From: Bacteroidales bacterium
GTDB taxonomy: Bacteria > Bacteroidota > Bacteroidia > Bacteroidales > VadinHA17
Assembly: GCA_025454815.1 (NCBI GenBank)
Contig: JALONR010000014.1
Span: 66,473 to 112,310 of the forward strand
Direction of reading: 5' to 3'
Length of the DNA stretch: 45,838 bases
This document shows, piece after piece, positions 34,789 to 43,448 of the stretch (its first letter is position 1; every line of letters starts with the position of its first letter). The notes under the pieces were generated by a model. The model was not told the origin of the DNA and searched no databases. It saw nothing but the letters and a program-made list of their open reading frames with translations. Made by a program: the position numbers and the translations under genes.

Positions 34789-35577
34789 ATGAGAGAAAAA
34801 GCTGTACGGGAATTCATCAGACTGCTCGACATAATGGATGAGCTCAGGGCGAAATGCCCATGGGACATGAAGCAGACAAACCAGACACTAAGGAAACTGA
34901 CGATAGAGGAGACCTACGAACTGGCAGATGCCATAATCCAGGATGACAATGATGGTATCAGGAAAGAACTTGGCGACCTGCTGCTGCATGTGGCATTTTA
35001 TGCAAAAATCGGGTCTGAAAAAGGACTCTTTGATATAGCCGGTGTGCTTGAAGGCATTAATAACAAGCTGGTGTACCGGCATCCCCACGTCTTCGGCGAT
35101 GTGAATGTAACCAGGGGAGCACGCGAGGTCGAGGAAAACTGGGAGAAGCTGAAGATGACCGAACATTCCGAATACAAGCCTGTACTGTCCGGCGTCCCGG
35201 CATCCCTTCCCGCCACCGTAAAGGCAAACAGGATCCAGGAAAAGGTCAGGGGGGTGGGATTTGACTGGGACTCACGGGAGGAGATATGGGACAAGGTATC
35301 CGAGGAGCTCGGCGAACTGAAACAGGAGATTGCCTCCGGGGAAAAAACAGACATTGAATCAGAACTGGGCGACCTCTTTTTCACCCTCATCAATGCTGCC
35401 AGGCTTTATGAAATAGACCCGGAATCTGCCCTAGAAAAGACCAACAGGAAATTCATTAGCCGGTTCAGCTACCTGGAACAAAAAACACTCGCCAGGGGAC
35501 GGTCATTGCGTGACATGACCCTGGATGAGATGAATGAGCTGTGGGAAGAGGCCAAACAGTTTGACAGGCCGGCCTGA
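34789..35577 (+). CDS. mazG: Nucleoside triphosphate pyrophosphohydrolase MazG
   Basis: A 262-residue tandem MazG protein, the same length as E. coli MazG. The first helical unit shows EETYELADAI and KELGDLLLHVAFY. The second shows EELGELKQEI and ESELGDLFFTLINAARL, giving both Glu/Asp Mg2+ sites. It hydrolyses (d)NTPs to monophosphate and pyrophosphate, a housecleaning role. The frame is open to 34705 within the previous gene, but the ATG at 34789, right before the conserved REFIRLLDIMDELR, fits the family. Confidence 0.95.
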   Translation: MREKAVREFIRLLDIMDELRAKCPWDMKQTNQTLRKLTIEETYELADAIIQDDNDGIRKELGDLLLHVAFYAKIGSEKGLFDIAGVLEGINNKLVYRHPHVFGDVNVTRGAREVEENWEKLKMTEHSEYKPVLSGVPASLPATVKANRIQEKVRGVGFDWDSREEIWDKVSEELGELKQEIASGEKTDIESELGDLFFTLINAARLYEIDPESALEKTNRKFISRFSYLEQKTLARGRSLRDMTLDEMNELWEEAKQFDRPA

Positions 35578-35621
35578 TAACAGGGGCATGACATCGGAGG
35601 CGCTCCACGGTAAGAGCTGAA

Positions 35622-35670
35622 AGAAAAAGAGCTGCCGGTAATGAGATTGCAGGGAGCCTGGTTACCGGCT
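35622..35670 (-). terminator. Terminator at the end of the ureohydrolase operon
   Basis: On the minus strand GCCGGTAA and TTACCGGC flank a 20-nt loop, and CTCTTTTTCTTTC follows. The TAA stop at 35664-35662 lies within the upstream arm. The long loop lowers confidence. Confidence 0.4.
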
Positions 35671-36510
35671 GAACCTGTAGCTGAGCATCTGGTATATGAC
35701 TTTTGCAGCCATGAAGTCCGGAGCCTTGTTTGCTTCTGCCGGACAGAGTTCCACCACGTCAAACCCAACCACGTTGCACCTGCCGAAGACTCCCCGGAGG
35801 AAAAACATCAGCTCCCTGTAGTCAGGCCCCCCGGGTTCGGGAGTTCCCGTTGAGGGCATCACAGAGGGATCAAAGACATCAAGGTCCAGCGTTATCCAGA
35901 CATTACCTGACAGCAGTGCCAGGGCCCTGTCATAGTGCTTTTTATCATGGTAGAGCTCATGAGCGTAGAAGATCCTATTCCTGTCAGCAAAAGGGAGCTC
36001 CTCTGCCGCCATGCTTCTTATTCCCACCTGTACCAGGGGGGCATATTCCTTCGCCCTTGCTGCTGCACAGGCATGATTAAGGTGTGAGCCTTCATACGAA
36101 GGCCTCAGGTCTGAATGGGCGTCAAGTTGCAGGATTGTAAGATTGCTGAAGGTTTCCGCAGCTGCCCGGAAGGCCCCGATGCTTACAGTATGATTGCCCC
36201 CTATCACAACAGGGAAACGAGAACCGGTGAAGATGCCCTTCACGGTCTGATAAACCAGGCGGGTGACTTCAACCGGGTCTTCACTGCACACCAGGGGGGC
36301 TATTGTATGTATGCCCTGTTTATGGGCCTCCGTTCCGGTCTCGATATCATAGAACTCCAGTGCGGGAGATGCCTCCAGGATGGCTGCCGGACCCCTGTCT
36401 GCCCCGCGTATATATGTACTTGTTGCATCATAGGGTACGGGAACGATGATGATCTTTGACTCATCATAGCCATATACTACTTCATCACCGCCAAAATTGG
36501 TCACTGCCAT
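35662..36510 (-). CDS. Arginase/agmatinase-family ureohydrolase
   Basis: A 282-residue ureohydrolase from the ATG at 36510; the longer in-frame start at 36591 would overlap the upstream gene. Mn ligands are visible in VIGGNHTVS (His), LDAHSDLR (Asp-His-Asp) and TLDLDVFDPSVMP (two Asp). The PSTGTPEPGG signature is also present. Family members hydrolyse agmatine, arginine, guanidinobutyrate or formiminoglutamate, and the position of GGNHT for the usual GGDHS does not settle which. It is the last gene of the minus-strand block and starts 4 nt after the DUF5606 stop. Confidence 0.9.
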   Translation of the reverse strand: MAVTNFGGDEVVYGYDESKIIIVPVPYDATSTYIRGADRGPAAILEASPALEFYDIETGTEAHKQGIHTIAPLVCSEDPVEVTRLVYQTVKGIFTGSRFPVVIGGNHTVSIGAFRAAAETFSNLTILQLDAHSDLRPSYEGSHLNHACAAARAKEYAPLVQVGIRSMAAEELPFADRNRIFYAHELYHDKKHYDRALALLSGNVWITLDLDVFDPSVMPSTGTPEPGGPDYRELMFFLRGVFGRCNVVGFDVVELCPAEANKAPDFMAAKVIYQMLSYRFSR

Positions 36511-36514
36511 GTCG

Positions 36515-37120
36515 CTAATCTGCTGCCGGTTTTGATTTTCCGCTCTTCGGTGCAGATGGCTTCCGGGTTTTTGCCCCAGCTTTCTCCCCAACGCCTGGCT
36601 GACCGGTTTTCTTTCCTGCGGAAACCTTTTTCCCGGCGTCAGCCTTAAGGTCCTCTTCAGAACCGCTTTCCTCTTTACCGGCGCCGTCCTTACCGGCCTC
36701 CGCAGCGACTGCTTCCGGCTCCGCAGGCTTCTCCTCCTCCATTACAAGCATATTGAGCTTATGAAGAATATTGTACCAGTGCAGCACTTTCCTGATGTCG
36801 GATGTATATACCCTCTCACGGTCATACTCCGGAAGCACTTCGGCGAAGTATTTCCTGAGATCACTGTCGGGCTGCTTGTGAGAGAGTGCAGCCCCGCCGC
36901 TTTCCTTCTCCCAGATCAGGTCCATGATCTTCCCCAGCGGAAGGTCTTCCCCGGTTGTGTAGATGGAGATCTCGTCAAGTGCACTCACCCTGGCTGAAGC
37001 ACCGGCACTGAAACGCCTGCCTGTTTCGAGGTTTTCAACTATTACGGCATTCTTGCCCTGAGCGATGAATTTGAAGAGTGTCCCTTCCCCGGAAATAGCC
37101 AGAATATCTTTCAGGTTCAT
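36515..37120 (-). CDS. DUF5606-family protein
   Basis: A 201-residue protein. The folded N-terminal part (~1-125) begins MNLKDILAISGEGTLFKFIA and contains YTSDIRKVLHWYNILHKL, as in DUF5606, a Bacteroidota family of unknown role. The last ~70 residues are a low-complexity Ala/Glu/Lys/Gly tail ending in a basic KSGKSKPAAD stretch that could touch nucleic acid. There is no signal peptide. It is in a tight operon between the DnaJ/TerB and ureohydrolase genes. Confidence 0.85.
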   Translation of the reverse strand: MNLKDILAISGEGTLFKFIAQGKNAVIVENLETGRRFSAGASARVSALDEISIYTTGEDLPLGKIMDLIWEKESGGAALSHKQPDSDLRKYFAEVLPEYDRERVYTSDIRKVLHWYNILHKLNMLVMEEEKPAEPEAVAAEAGKDGAGKEESGSEEDLKADAGKKVSAGKKTGQPGVGEKAGAKTRKPSAPKSGKSKPAAD

Positions 37121-37164
37121 AATAAAGGATAATTAATTGTTAGTAATTGAATTTCAGATTAATA

Positions 37165-37899
37165 TCAGACAATATTTCTCTCTTTCTTGATTTTCTCCCA
37201 TGCCTGGTTGACGGCTTTGAATTTTTCTTCTGCCGTCTTCCTGAAGTCTTCCCCCAGGTGACTGACCTTGTCAGGATGGTATTTCAGTGCCATTTTCCGG
37301 TAGGCCGCCTTGAGCTCCTCATCAGTGGCCGAACGTTCCACCTCAAGGATACGGTAGGAAGCATCAGTGGCAGGAACAAACATGTTTCGGATCGACTCAT
37401 AATCGGTGGAAGTGATCCCGAGCATGTCAGCTATTGACCTGATGACATTGGTCTCTGCGGTCTCAAAGCGGTTATCGGCAGCGGAAATGTTGTACAGTAT
37501 ATGTATCAGTTGCAGGCGCGAGGGATAATCCATGTTCCGTCTTATCTGCATGCAGACGTCCCGGAGAGGGATATCCTGCTTCAGTAGGTCCCGGAGCATC
37601 TGAAGGGCTTCCTGCGCTGTCTCAGGGCCAAACTGCGAAATGAAAAACCGCTTAACGTAATCAAGTTCTGATTTCAGCACTTTTCCGTCAGCCTTCATCA
37701 CGGCGGCAACGAGGACCAGAAGACTCATCCCGAAATCGCCCGGTGTCGTCCGGTATACCCTTCGGTCACCGCCGGTTTGCTGCCAGCTCACAGAGGTGCC
37801 GTCAACAACGGATCCGATAAAGAATCCCAGCAGCCCACCTATCGGTCCGCCAAATACAAATCCCAGTCCGCCTCCGATCCACTTGGCAAATTTACCCAT
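37165..37899 (-). CDS. TerB and DnaJ domain protein (DjlA-like)
   Basis: A 244-residue protein. A glycine-zipper membrane segment ([21 protein letters not shown], in part) occupies ~9-30. A TerB-like helical domain follows at ~50-165 ([15 protein letters not shown]). A C-terminal J domain at ~178-240 has the HPD tripeptide at 208-210. It would stimulate DnaK ATPase near the inner membrane, as E. coli DjlA does. The start overlaps the coaE stop by one base (TAATG), so translation is linked. Confidence 0.9.
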   Translation of the reverse strand: MGKFAKWIGGGLGFVFGGPIGGLLGFFIGSVVDGTSVSWQQTGGDRRVYRTTPGDFGMSLLVLVAAVMKADGKVLKSELDYVKRFFISQFGPETAQEALQMLRDLLKQDIPLRDVCMQIRRNMDYPSRLQLIHILYNISAADNRFETAETNVIRSIADMLGITSTDYESIRNMFVPATDASYRILEVERSATDEELKAAYRKMALKYHPDKVSHLGEDFRKTAEEKFKAVNQAWEKIKKERNIV

Positions 37900-38498
37900 T
37901 ACCTTTCCCTTCCTGCAAGACGGAGCATATCTTCATGGATCTTGAGTATCTCCGGAATAATCATTTCATTGTCAGCGTTGTTCAGGATGTAATACGACTG
38001 CTCCTCTCTCTCCTCATCTTCAAGCTGGTTGTTTATTCTCCTGATAACCTCCTCCCGAGTCAGGTCATTTCTTCCCATGACACGTGCAATCCGCTCTTCA
38101 ACAGGCGCTGAAATAGTCACCACCCTGTCTACATGTGCGTCAGCCCCGGCTTCAAAGAGTATTGCAGCTTCCATGATTACATACGGAACTTCAGAGGCGG
38201 AGGCCCATTCATCGAAACGGCTGAGTACCGCAGGGTGAACTGCGGCATTGACCCGCCTGAGCAACTCCGGCCTGTTGAAGATGAGACGGGCAAGCTCCTT
38301 TCTGTCGAGGGTGCCTGAGACATACAGATCCTTCCCGGCAATGAGGTTGACTGCACTCCGTATCTCCCGGTCATCCTCCATAAGCTCCCTGGCTACATTG
38401 TCAGCAACGAATACAGGTACCCCCAGGACCCTGAAGATCCTGCAGACGGTTGTTTTGCCGCTGCCTATTCCGCCGGTGACTCCCAGTCGTTTTGTCAT
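37899..38498 (-). CDS. coaE: Dephospho-CoA kinase (CoaE)
   Basis: A 199-residue kinase for the last step of CoA synthesis. The P-loop is GGIGSGKTT (residues 9-17). DNVAREL (~33-39), HPAVLSRF and the LFEAGAD region match the family. Length is normal. It starts 26 nt after the YbbR gene stop and ends in a one-base overlap with the DnaJ/TerB gene. Confidence 0.95.
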   Translation of the reverse strand: MTKRLGVTGGIGSGKTTVCRIFRVLGVPVFVADNVARELMEDDREIRSAVNLIAGKDLYVSGTLDRKELARLIFNRPELLRRVNAAVHPAVLSRFDEWASASEVPYVIMEAAILFEAGADAHVDRVVTISAPVEERIARVMGRNDLTREEVIRRINNQLEDEEREEQSYYILNNADNEMIIPEILKIHEDMLRLAGRER

Positions 38499-38524
38499 CC
38501 TGTTCTGCTTCTGTGACCTTGGTA

Positions 38525-39301
38525 TCAGCCTCCCTGCCTGTTTGCCTGAGTCTGGGTCTGGGCGGCACGCTTTTCCCTTGGATGTTTCTGTCCCGAAGTG
38601 GAACCTGACCTTTTTGCTACAGTAACCTCAAGGGTAACCCTTTTCTGGCTGGTCTGCAGGTACTCCGGACAATCGATCGGCACTTTCGACTTAAAATTTT
38701 CATCCATCCTTTTAAAGGTACGCTGCCGGGTGGGAATGCCGTCAAGTACCTCAAGCATATGCTGGGGCCCTGTAACTGTAATGCTGTCAGGGTCTGCCAC
38801 AATTATGACCTTCTTCCCTTCTGGTACTTCCACCTTCAGCTTCGGAATAACAGGCATCTTTCTGGTAACCAGCCTGTCATAACCGAAAAAGAGGGTGTCT
38901 GGGTGGACGGCAAGAATATCAAAATCAGCATGCAACTGCTTCGAGAAATTGCTGATGAGTCCCGAAGTGACCAGGTAGTACCTCGGCTGCTGGCCAGGTA
39001 TTCTCCTGGGAGCTACCTTTGAAAAGTCTATCACCACGGGAGCCCTGCTTCCGGAAAGCTTAACCTTGAGTATTGAATATCCCGGGCCGCGCAGGTCCAT
39101 TTCAAGCTTGTCAGGAAGGTCACCCGTAACAATGCGGTCCCTGGGAGGGTTGATATACCGTACCGGGTAGTTGATTGAGCCCTGCAATTCCTTGCTCAGC
39201 TCATTAAGGTACCAGAAGATAAACGAGAGGAGCAGAAAAAAGGCAAAAACAGGCAGTTCCCTGTTAAGAAATTTTTCCGATCGTTCCCGTTTGTCAGTCA
39301 T
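38525..39301 (-). CDS. YbbR-domain membrane protein
   Basis: A 258-residue protein with one N-terminal membrane segment (~13-32, LPVFAFFLLLSFIFWYL) preceded by basic residues, so the remainder is extracytoplasmic. YbbR-like repeats follow (LPDKLEMDLRGPGYSIL; PDSITVTGPQHMLEVLDGI), and the tail is Lys/Gln-rich. In Firmicutes a YbbR protein regulates diadenylate cyclase; no cyclase lies here, so that link is only inference. It sits between yajC and coaE, an arrangement I recall from other Bacteroidota. Confidence 0.88.
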   Translation of the reverse strand: MTDKRERSEKFLNRELPVFAFFLLLSFIFWYLNELSKELQGSINYPVRYINPPRDRIVTGDLPDKLEMDLRGPGYSILKVKLSGSRAPVVIDFSKVAPRRIPGQQPRYYLVTSGLISNFSKQLHADFDILAVHPDTLFFGYDRLVTRKMPVIPKLKVEVPEGKKVIIVADPDSITVTGPQHMLEVLDGIPTRQRTFKRMDENFKSKVPIDCPEYLQTSQKRVTLEVTVAKRSGSTSGQKHPREKRAAQTQTQANRQGG

Positions 39302-39325
39302 TGAAGTGTTCCTTTTCCGGTCAGT

Positions 39326-39652
39326 TTACTGCTTGGCAGCTATATCTGAAGGATCCTTAAGAATAGCGTTTTTGTCAACCCTTATCTTAACGTCATTGGC
39401 TATCTCCATCGTGACAACGTTATCAGAGACCTCCACAACCTTGCCGTATATCCCACCTGTGGTTATTACCTTGTCACCCTTTGTAATGGCATTCCTGTAG
39501 TTTGCCAGTTCCTTCTGCTTCCTCATCTGCGGTCTGATCATGAAAAAATAGAAGACCACGAAAACGAGCACGAGAGGAAGGAGACCTGTAATTAGATTCG
39601 GGCTTCCCTGGGCCGGTGCGGCCTGTAAATAAATAGATGCGAGTGTTGTCAT
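39326..39652 (-). CDS. yajC: Preprotein translocase subunit YajC
   Basis: A 108-residue protein with an N-terminal membrane segment (LLPLVLVFVVFYFFMIRPQ), then the conserved RKQKELANYRNAITKGDKV and TTGGIYGKVVEV segments of YajC. It associates with SecDF and the Sec translocon. It stops 24 nt before the YbbR start and follows the DUF1573 gene by 48 nt. Confidence 0.95.
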   Translation of the reverse strand: MTTLASIYLQAAPAQGSPNLITGLLPLVLVFVVFYFFMIRPQMRKQKELANYRNAITKGDKVITTGGIYGKVVEVSDNVVTMEIANDVKIRVDKNAILKDPSDIAAKQ

Positions 39653-39700
39653 GTGTTGTTTGTGTGTTTGAAGTTATTGGTGATTACTATTGATATCCGT

Positions 39701-40138
39701 TTATTTATCGCTTTTTGTTACTTCGGCAATAATACGCAAAATAACTAAATTATTCTCTGCATTTGATTGAACTACAACTGTTTTTGTCTGAACACCTTCT
39801 CTTCCGGAGGTATCAAAGACAACCTCGATGGTGCCGGACCCTCCGGGAGCAACCGGTTTTTTGTCAAATCTCGGGACAGTGCAGCCACAACTTGCAGATG
39901 CTGAGGTTATTACAAGATCCGCATCTCCTGTATTGCTAAATGAGAAAATGCATCCCACCTTCTCCCCTGCCTTTACTTTCCCGAATTCGTGATCGGTCGT
40001 CCTGAATGTAAGCAAAGCCGTCCCGGTGGTATCCGTCAGATTGTCTTTTACAGCTCCTGCGGTATTTCTTCCACACGCTCCGGTCAGCAAAACCATAGTC
40101 ACCAGCCCTGTGAAAAGATATGTAATTGATGTTTTCAT
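39701..40138 (-). CDS. DUF1573 lipoprotein
   Basis: A 145-residue exported protein. The signal sequence ends LLTGACG, so Cys22 is the likely lipid site. The single Ig-like DUF1573 domain is seen in FGKVKAGEKVGCIFSFSNTGDADLVI, in part, and ASASCGCTVP, where a Cys pair may form a disulfide or bind copper, by analogy only. The family is abundant in Bacteroidota and its role is unknown. The start overlaps the nusB stop by four bases (ATGA). Confidence 0.9.
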   Translation of the reverse strand: MKTSITYLFTGLVTMVLLTGACGRNTAGAVKDNLTDTTGTALLTFRTTDHEFGKVKAGEKVGCIFSFSNTGDADLVITSASASCGCTVPRFDKKPVAPGGSGTIEVVFDTSGREGVQTKTVVVQSNAENNLVILRIIAEVTKSDK

Positions 40139-41169
40139 TCTTTAACCTCCTGCTCACCTATGAGTCCTCTGCCGGTCTTTACAAAACCACCGCTCGCTCT
40201 CATCTCCTTAACGATCTTGTCAAGAATTCCGTTCACAAAAGTACTGCTTTTGGCAGTGCAATACTCTTTTGCAATTTCAATATATTCATTCAGTGTGACC
40301 TTTACTGGCACTTCGGGAAATTCAACCAGCTCCGTTACAGCAAGTTGCATAACAAGTTTATCCATCAGCGCTATCCTCTCAATCTCCCAGTTTGTGGTAT
40401 GGGTGTCTATGAGTGCGCTGTTTTTATCATTGTTGAGGATTGCCTTTCTCAACAGCACCCTGACGAAGTGTTCATCCTCACTGTTGGCAAAAAGGGGCGG
40501 CATGGCCACGCTGCTCCCATCGTCATTCTCCCTGAACTTACCGATGGTATTGCGTATCATCGAAGCCACAAACGGCAGGTCATCATTCCAGTAAACCGAT
40601 TGTTCCTCAAGGCATATTGCAAGGTCTTCCGAAGCAGGAAAAAGCTTCGTTACAAGATCCCTGACAAACCGCAGGTCTGCCCTGTAACCCTCCTCCGGAG
40701 AATTCATATAAGCTGTGTACACCTCCCAGTGCGTCATCTCATTGAATACAAGCCGCACCACTTCCGGGTAGCCTTCCCAGGATAGCCCTCTCGTGGAAAG
40801 CCACCGACTCAGTGATTTCATGCTGTTCAGCTTGTCCTTGCGGGTCCATAATGCCGGCGTCGCCGCCGCATACCTCCTCAACTGCTCATTTTTCCTGAGC
40901 TGGGCAATGACCCTGTTTTCAGCAAACCGGATATTTGGGTTGAGATCTTCCGGACCCGGCATCCTCTTCACGGCTGAAAGCGCCACCTTTTCACGGGCCA
41001 GGTCTGAAAGCGCAATGAGCAGAAGAAGAAGATAGTGGTATAAGTCATAGCTTTTCCTGATACCGAGCAGAAGCTCCTGCTCAGCAGCGTCGAGATCATC
41101 AAGCTCCTTCCTGTTGCAGGCATAGAGAACAGTGAGTGCCTTGATCCTGAGTTGTCTTCTGCTTATCAT
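40135..41169 (-). CDS. nusB: NusB-family transcription antitermination protein, long form
   Basis: A 344-residue protein. NusB itself is ~140 residues, and its core matches the C-terminal third (~205-330: LRKAILNNDKNSALID, WEIERIALMDKLVMQLAVTEL, LNEYIEIAKEYCTAKSSTFVNGILDKI). The first ~200 residues hold RRQLRIKALTVLYA, which resembles the start of NusB, so the helical domain may be split by an insertion. NusB joins NusE on boxA RNA for rRNA antitermination. Long forms occur in Bacteroidota. A -7 box at 41194-41201 is the promoter candidate of the whole block. Confidence 0.9.
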   Translation of the reverse strand: MISRRQLRIKALTVLYACNRKELDDLDAAEQELLLGIRKSYDLYHYLLLLLIALSDLAREKVALSAVKRMPGPEDLNPNIRFAENRVIAQLRKNEQLRRYAAATPALWTRKDKLNSMKSLSRWLSTRGLSWEGYPEVVRLVFNEMTHWEVYTAYMNSPEEGYRADLRFVRDLVTKLFPASEDLAICLEEQSVYWNDDLPFVASMIRNTIGKFRENDDGSSVAMPPLFANSEDEHFVRVLLRKAILNNDKNSALIDTHTTNWEIERIALMDKLVMQLAVTELVEFPEVPVKVTLNEYIEIAKEYCTAKSSTFVNGILDKIVKEMRASGGFVKTGRGLIGEQEVKE

Positions 41170-41193
41170 TTAAAGAACATTTTTTTCAGGCAG

Positions 41194-41201
41194 CAAAGTT
41201 A
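41194..41201 (-). promoter_or_regulatory. -7 box for the nusB block
   Basis: TAACTTTG on the minus strand matches TAnnTTTG and lies 25 nt before the nusB ATG. No well spaced -33 box is seen. Confidence 0.4.
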
Positions 41202-41261
41202 AAAAAATCACCAATGATTAATCCTTCACTGCCAAAAAAGAATTACAATTTGGATGCTCCA

Positions 41262-41292
41262 TTTTGAGTTGAAAAAATAATTGTTACATTTG
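41262..41292 (+). promoter_or_regulatory. Promoter of the PUR-family gene
   Basis: TTTTG (41262-41266) and TACATTTG (41285-41292) are 18 nt apart, the best full Bacteroidota promoter in the window. The predicted start is near 41299, about 34 nt before the ATG. Confidence 0.65.
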
Positions 41293-41332
41293 AGCGTGCT
41301 AACCGGTTGAAACCCTAAAACATTCGCTACTG

Positions 41333-41728
41333 ATGGAAGACGAAAAAGGAAGAAATGAAGGCCATAATGAGAGAAGTGACAAGGAGGAGGTATTTACAAA
41401 AGTTGTTAGGGCAGGCAAGAGAACATACTTCTTTGACGTCAAGTCTACACGCCATGAGGATCTTTACCTGACCATTACTGAAAGCAAGAAGAGACCCGGG
41501 AAAGAGGGCAAAATGTTTTACGAAAAACATAAAATCTTTCTCTACAAGGAAGACTTTGAGAAGTTTACCGAAGGGTTGCGGGAGGCAGTAGCCTTTGCAG
41601 GCAACGGAGTGTCAGTCCATGACACCGGTGCAAGCACCCCTGAAGCCGAAGAACCCGAGGAAGTTGTTACCGGCGTGGCCGCAAGTGAGTTTTCGGATGT
41701 GGACTTCGATGAGCTTGGGACACGTTGA
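41333..41728 (+). CDS. DUF3276 (PUR-family) nucleic-acid-binding protein
   Basis: A 131-residue protein. The PUR-like domain occupies ~18-88 (VFTKVVRAGKRTYFFDVKST and YLTITESKKRPGK, then HKIFLYKEDFEKF), with conserved basic and aromatic residues thought to bind single-stranded DNA or RNA. The first 17 residues are charged and the last ~40 are acidic (EAEEPEEVVTG). This family is near universal in Bacteroidota. DUF456 follows by 36 nt. Confidence 0.92.
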   Translation: MEDEKGRNEGHNERSDKEEVFTKVVRAGKRTYFFDVKSTRHEDLYLTITESKKRPGKEGKMFYEKHKIFLYKEDFEKFTEGLREAVAFAGNGVSVHDTGASTPEAEEPEEVVTGVAASEFSDVDFDELGTR

Positions 41729-41764
41729 CAGTGCATCCCGTTTCATACTGAAATCACCCGACAC

Positions 41765-42241
41765 ATGGATTATCTGCTACTGGCTCTTGCCATCGTCCTG
41801 ATGATTCTTGGCATAGCAGGATGCCTCCTTCCGGTATTGCCGGGACCACCGCTGACCTTCCTGGGCCTGGTAGCCCTTCATTTCACCAGTTTCGCTGACA
41901 TCAGCAAAAACCTGTTCATCATACTTGGCATTGTGGCAGTGGTTGTTACGGTGATCGACTATATTGTACCTATCTGGGGTACCAGGCAGTTCGGAGGATC
42001 AAAATATGGGATGAGGGGAGCCACGGTAGGCCTGATTATCGGGCTTTTCCTGGGGCCTCCGGGAATTATCCTCGGCCCGTTTATAGGCGCGGTTGTCGGA
42101 GAACTGATATTCAAGGATGATATAAAATATGCCATCAAAGCCGGATTTGGAAGCCTTCTGGGATTCCTGACCGGCGTTGGCCTCAAACTGGCAGCTGCCC
42201 TCCTGATGACATTCTACTTCATCAGGGCACTCATTGTTTAG
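41765..42241 (+). CDS. DUF456 membrane protein
   Basis: A 158-residue protein with about four membrane segments (4-22, 28-44, 50-66, 80-155 with Gly-rich helices). LPVLPGPPLTFLGL, IVPIWGTRQFGGSKYGMRGATVG and LGPFIGAVVGEL are typical of DUF456. Its role is unknown. The TAG stop forms one end of an 18-bp inverted repeat shared with the ornithine carbamoyltransferase stop. Confidence 0.9.
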   Translation: MDYLLLALAIVLMILGIAGCLLPVLPGPPLTFLGLVALHFTSFADISKNLFIILGIVAVVVTVIDYIVPIWGTRQFGGSKYGMRGATVGLIIGLFLGPPGIILGPFIGAVVGELIFKDDIKYAIKAGFGSLLGFLTGVGLKLAAALLMTFYFIRALIV

Positions 42242-42256
42242 GCAGCAGGCTGCCTA
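42239..42256. repeat. 18-bp inverted repeat joining two stop codons
   Basis: TAGGCAGCAGGCTGCCTA has perfect 8-nt arms around AG. The first three bases are the stop codon of the DUF456 gene, and the last three, read on the minus strand, are the stop codon of ornithine carbamoyltransferase. No T run follows on either side, so a normal terminator is not shown. Confidence 0.75.
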
Positions 42257-43255
42257 CTGACCCAGGGTGGCTACCATCACCGCCTTGATGGTATGCATCC
42301 GGTTTTCAGACTCATCGAAGACTATTGAATGGCGAGATTCGAACACCTCTTCCGTTACCTCCATGCCGTCAAGACCAAACTTTTTGTAAATCTCCTCACC
42401 CATCTTCGTCTCCCTGTTGTGGAAAGCAGGCAGGCAGTGCAGGAATTTTACGTTCGGGTTACCGGTCAGCCTGACCACCTCACCATTGACCTGGTAAGGC
42501 TTAAGCAACCTGATACGCTCTTCCCAGACCGAGTCAGCCTCACCCATGGAGACCCATACATCAGTATACAGAAAGTCGACACCTTTTACCGCCTCTGCAA
42601 CATCTTCGGTCAGGGTAATTTTTGCCCCGGTAACAGCGGCAATCTCACGGCATTTCCTGACCAGATCATCTGCCGGCTGACACGCCTTCGGGGCTGCCGC
42701 CCGGAAATCCATCCCCATTTTGGCTGCACCAACCATGAGTGAGTTCCCCATATTGTTGCGTGCATCCCCCAGATAACAGAAGCTGATCCTGTTCAGCGGC
42801 TTGTCACTGTGCTCCATCATTGTCATGAAGTCGGCCAGTATCTGGGTAGGATGAAACTCATTGGTCAGCCCGTTCCATACAGGAACCCCCGCATGAGCGG
42901 CCAGTTCCTCAACAACATCCTGACCATAACCCCGGTACTCAATCCCGTCATACATTCGCCCGAGCACCCTGGCCGTATCCTTCATCGACTCCTTGTGACC
43001 TATCTGCGATCCTGAGGGGCCAAGGTAGGTGACATGTGCTCCCTGGTCAAAGGCCGCAACCTCAAAGGCACAGCGGGTGCGGGTGGAGGTCTTCTCGAAT
43101 ATCAGGGCAATATTCTTCCCCCTGAGCCTCTGCTGTTCGGTTCCGGCATATTTTGCCTTTTTGAGATCAAACGACAGATCAAGGAGAAACTTAATCTCTT
43201 CAGGGGTGAAATCAAGCAGCTTGAGAAAGCTGCGGTTCCTTAAATTGTAAGCCAT
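42254..43255 (-). CDS. argF: Ornithine carbamoyltransferase
   Basis: A 333-residue canonical ornithine carbamoyltransferase. STRTR (residues 57-61) binds carbamoyl phosphate, and the region around [19 protein letters not shown] resembles catabolic Arc[11 protein letters not shown], and HCLPAFH for ornithine and catalysis, are also present. Many Bacteroidota use a succinylornithine enzyme with a different loop; this one reads as the standard type. With carbamate kinase upstream it could convert citrulline to ornithine plus carbamoyl phosphate, so arcB is the other possible name. The gene is preceded by its own -7 box at 43315-43322. Confidence 0.93.
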   Translation of the reverse strand: MAYNLRNRSFLKLLDFTPEEIKFLLDLSFDLKKAKYAGTEQQRLRGKNIALIFEKTSTRTRCAFEVAAFDQGAHVTYLGPSGSQIGHKESMKDTARVLGRMYDGIEYRGYGQDVVEELAAHAGVPVWNGLTNEFHPTQILADFMTMMEHSDKPLNRISFCYLGDARNNMGNSLMVGAAKMGMDFRAAAPKACQPADDLVRKCREIAAVTGAKITLTEDVAEAVKGVDFLYTDVWVSMGEADSVWEERIRLLKPYQVNGEVVRLTGNPNVKFLHCLPAFHNRETKMGEEIYKKFGLDGMEVTEEVFESRHSIVFDESENRMHTIKAVMVATLGQ

Positions 43256-43314
43256 GGTATGTTTGGTTTTGCGGTTATTTGTTCAATTATTCCTGTTCAA
43301 TGTATCTCCCCGGG

Positions 43315-43322
43315 CAAATATA
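43315..43322 (-). promoter_or_regulatory. -7 box before ornithine carbamoyltransferase
   Basis: TATATTTG on the minus strand matches TAnnTTTG exactly, 60 nt before the ATG. It suggests transcription apart from arcC. A -33 box is not clear. Confidence 0.4.
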
Positions 43323-43380
43323 ATTCATTTCTGTTCCGCCCATTTACAGCCGACACTATTGCCTGTTGCCCATTGCCTTT

Positions 43381-43405
43381 CCGATCCGCCAGCTGGTGGA
43401 TCCGG
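43381..43405. repeat. Imperfect inverted repeat between arcC and argF
   Basis: A 25-bp near-palindrome centred on CCAGCTGG, with GATCC-type outer arms and a mismatch, lies 44 bp beyond the carbamate kinase stop. No T tract follows, so it could be an operator or an mRNA hairpin. Confidence 0.4.
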
Positions 43406-43448
43406 GACTGACCCTGCTCCTTCATCGCAGTCTCAATCTGCCGGCTGA

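Noticed and set aside
40126..40785. 219-codon plus-strand open frame
   Set aside because: It is antisense to the conserved NusB core.
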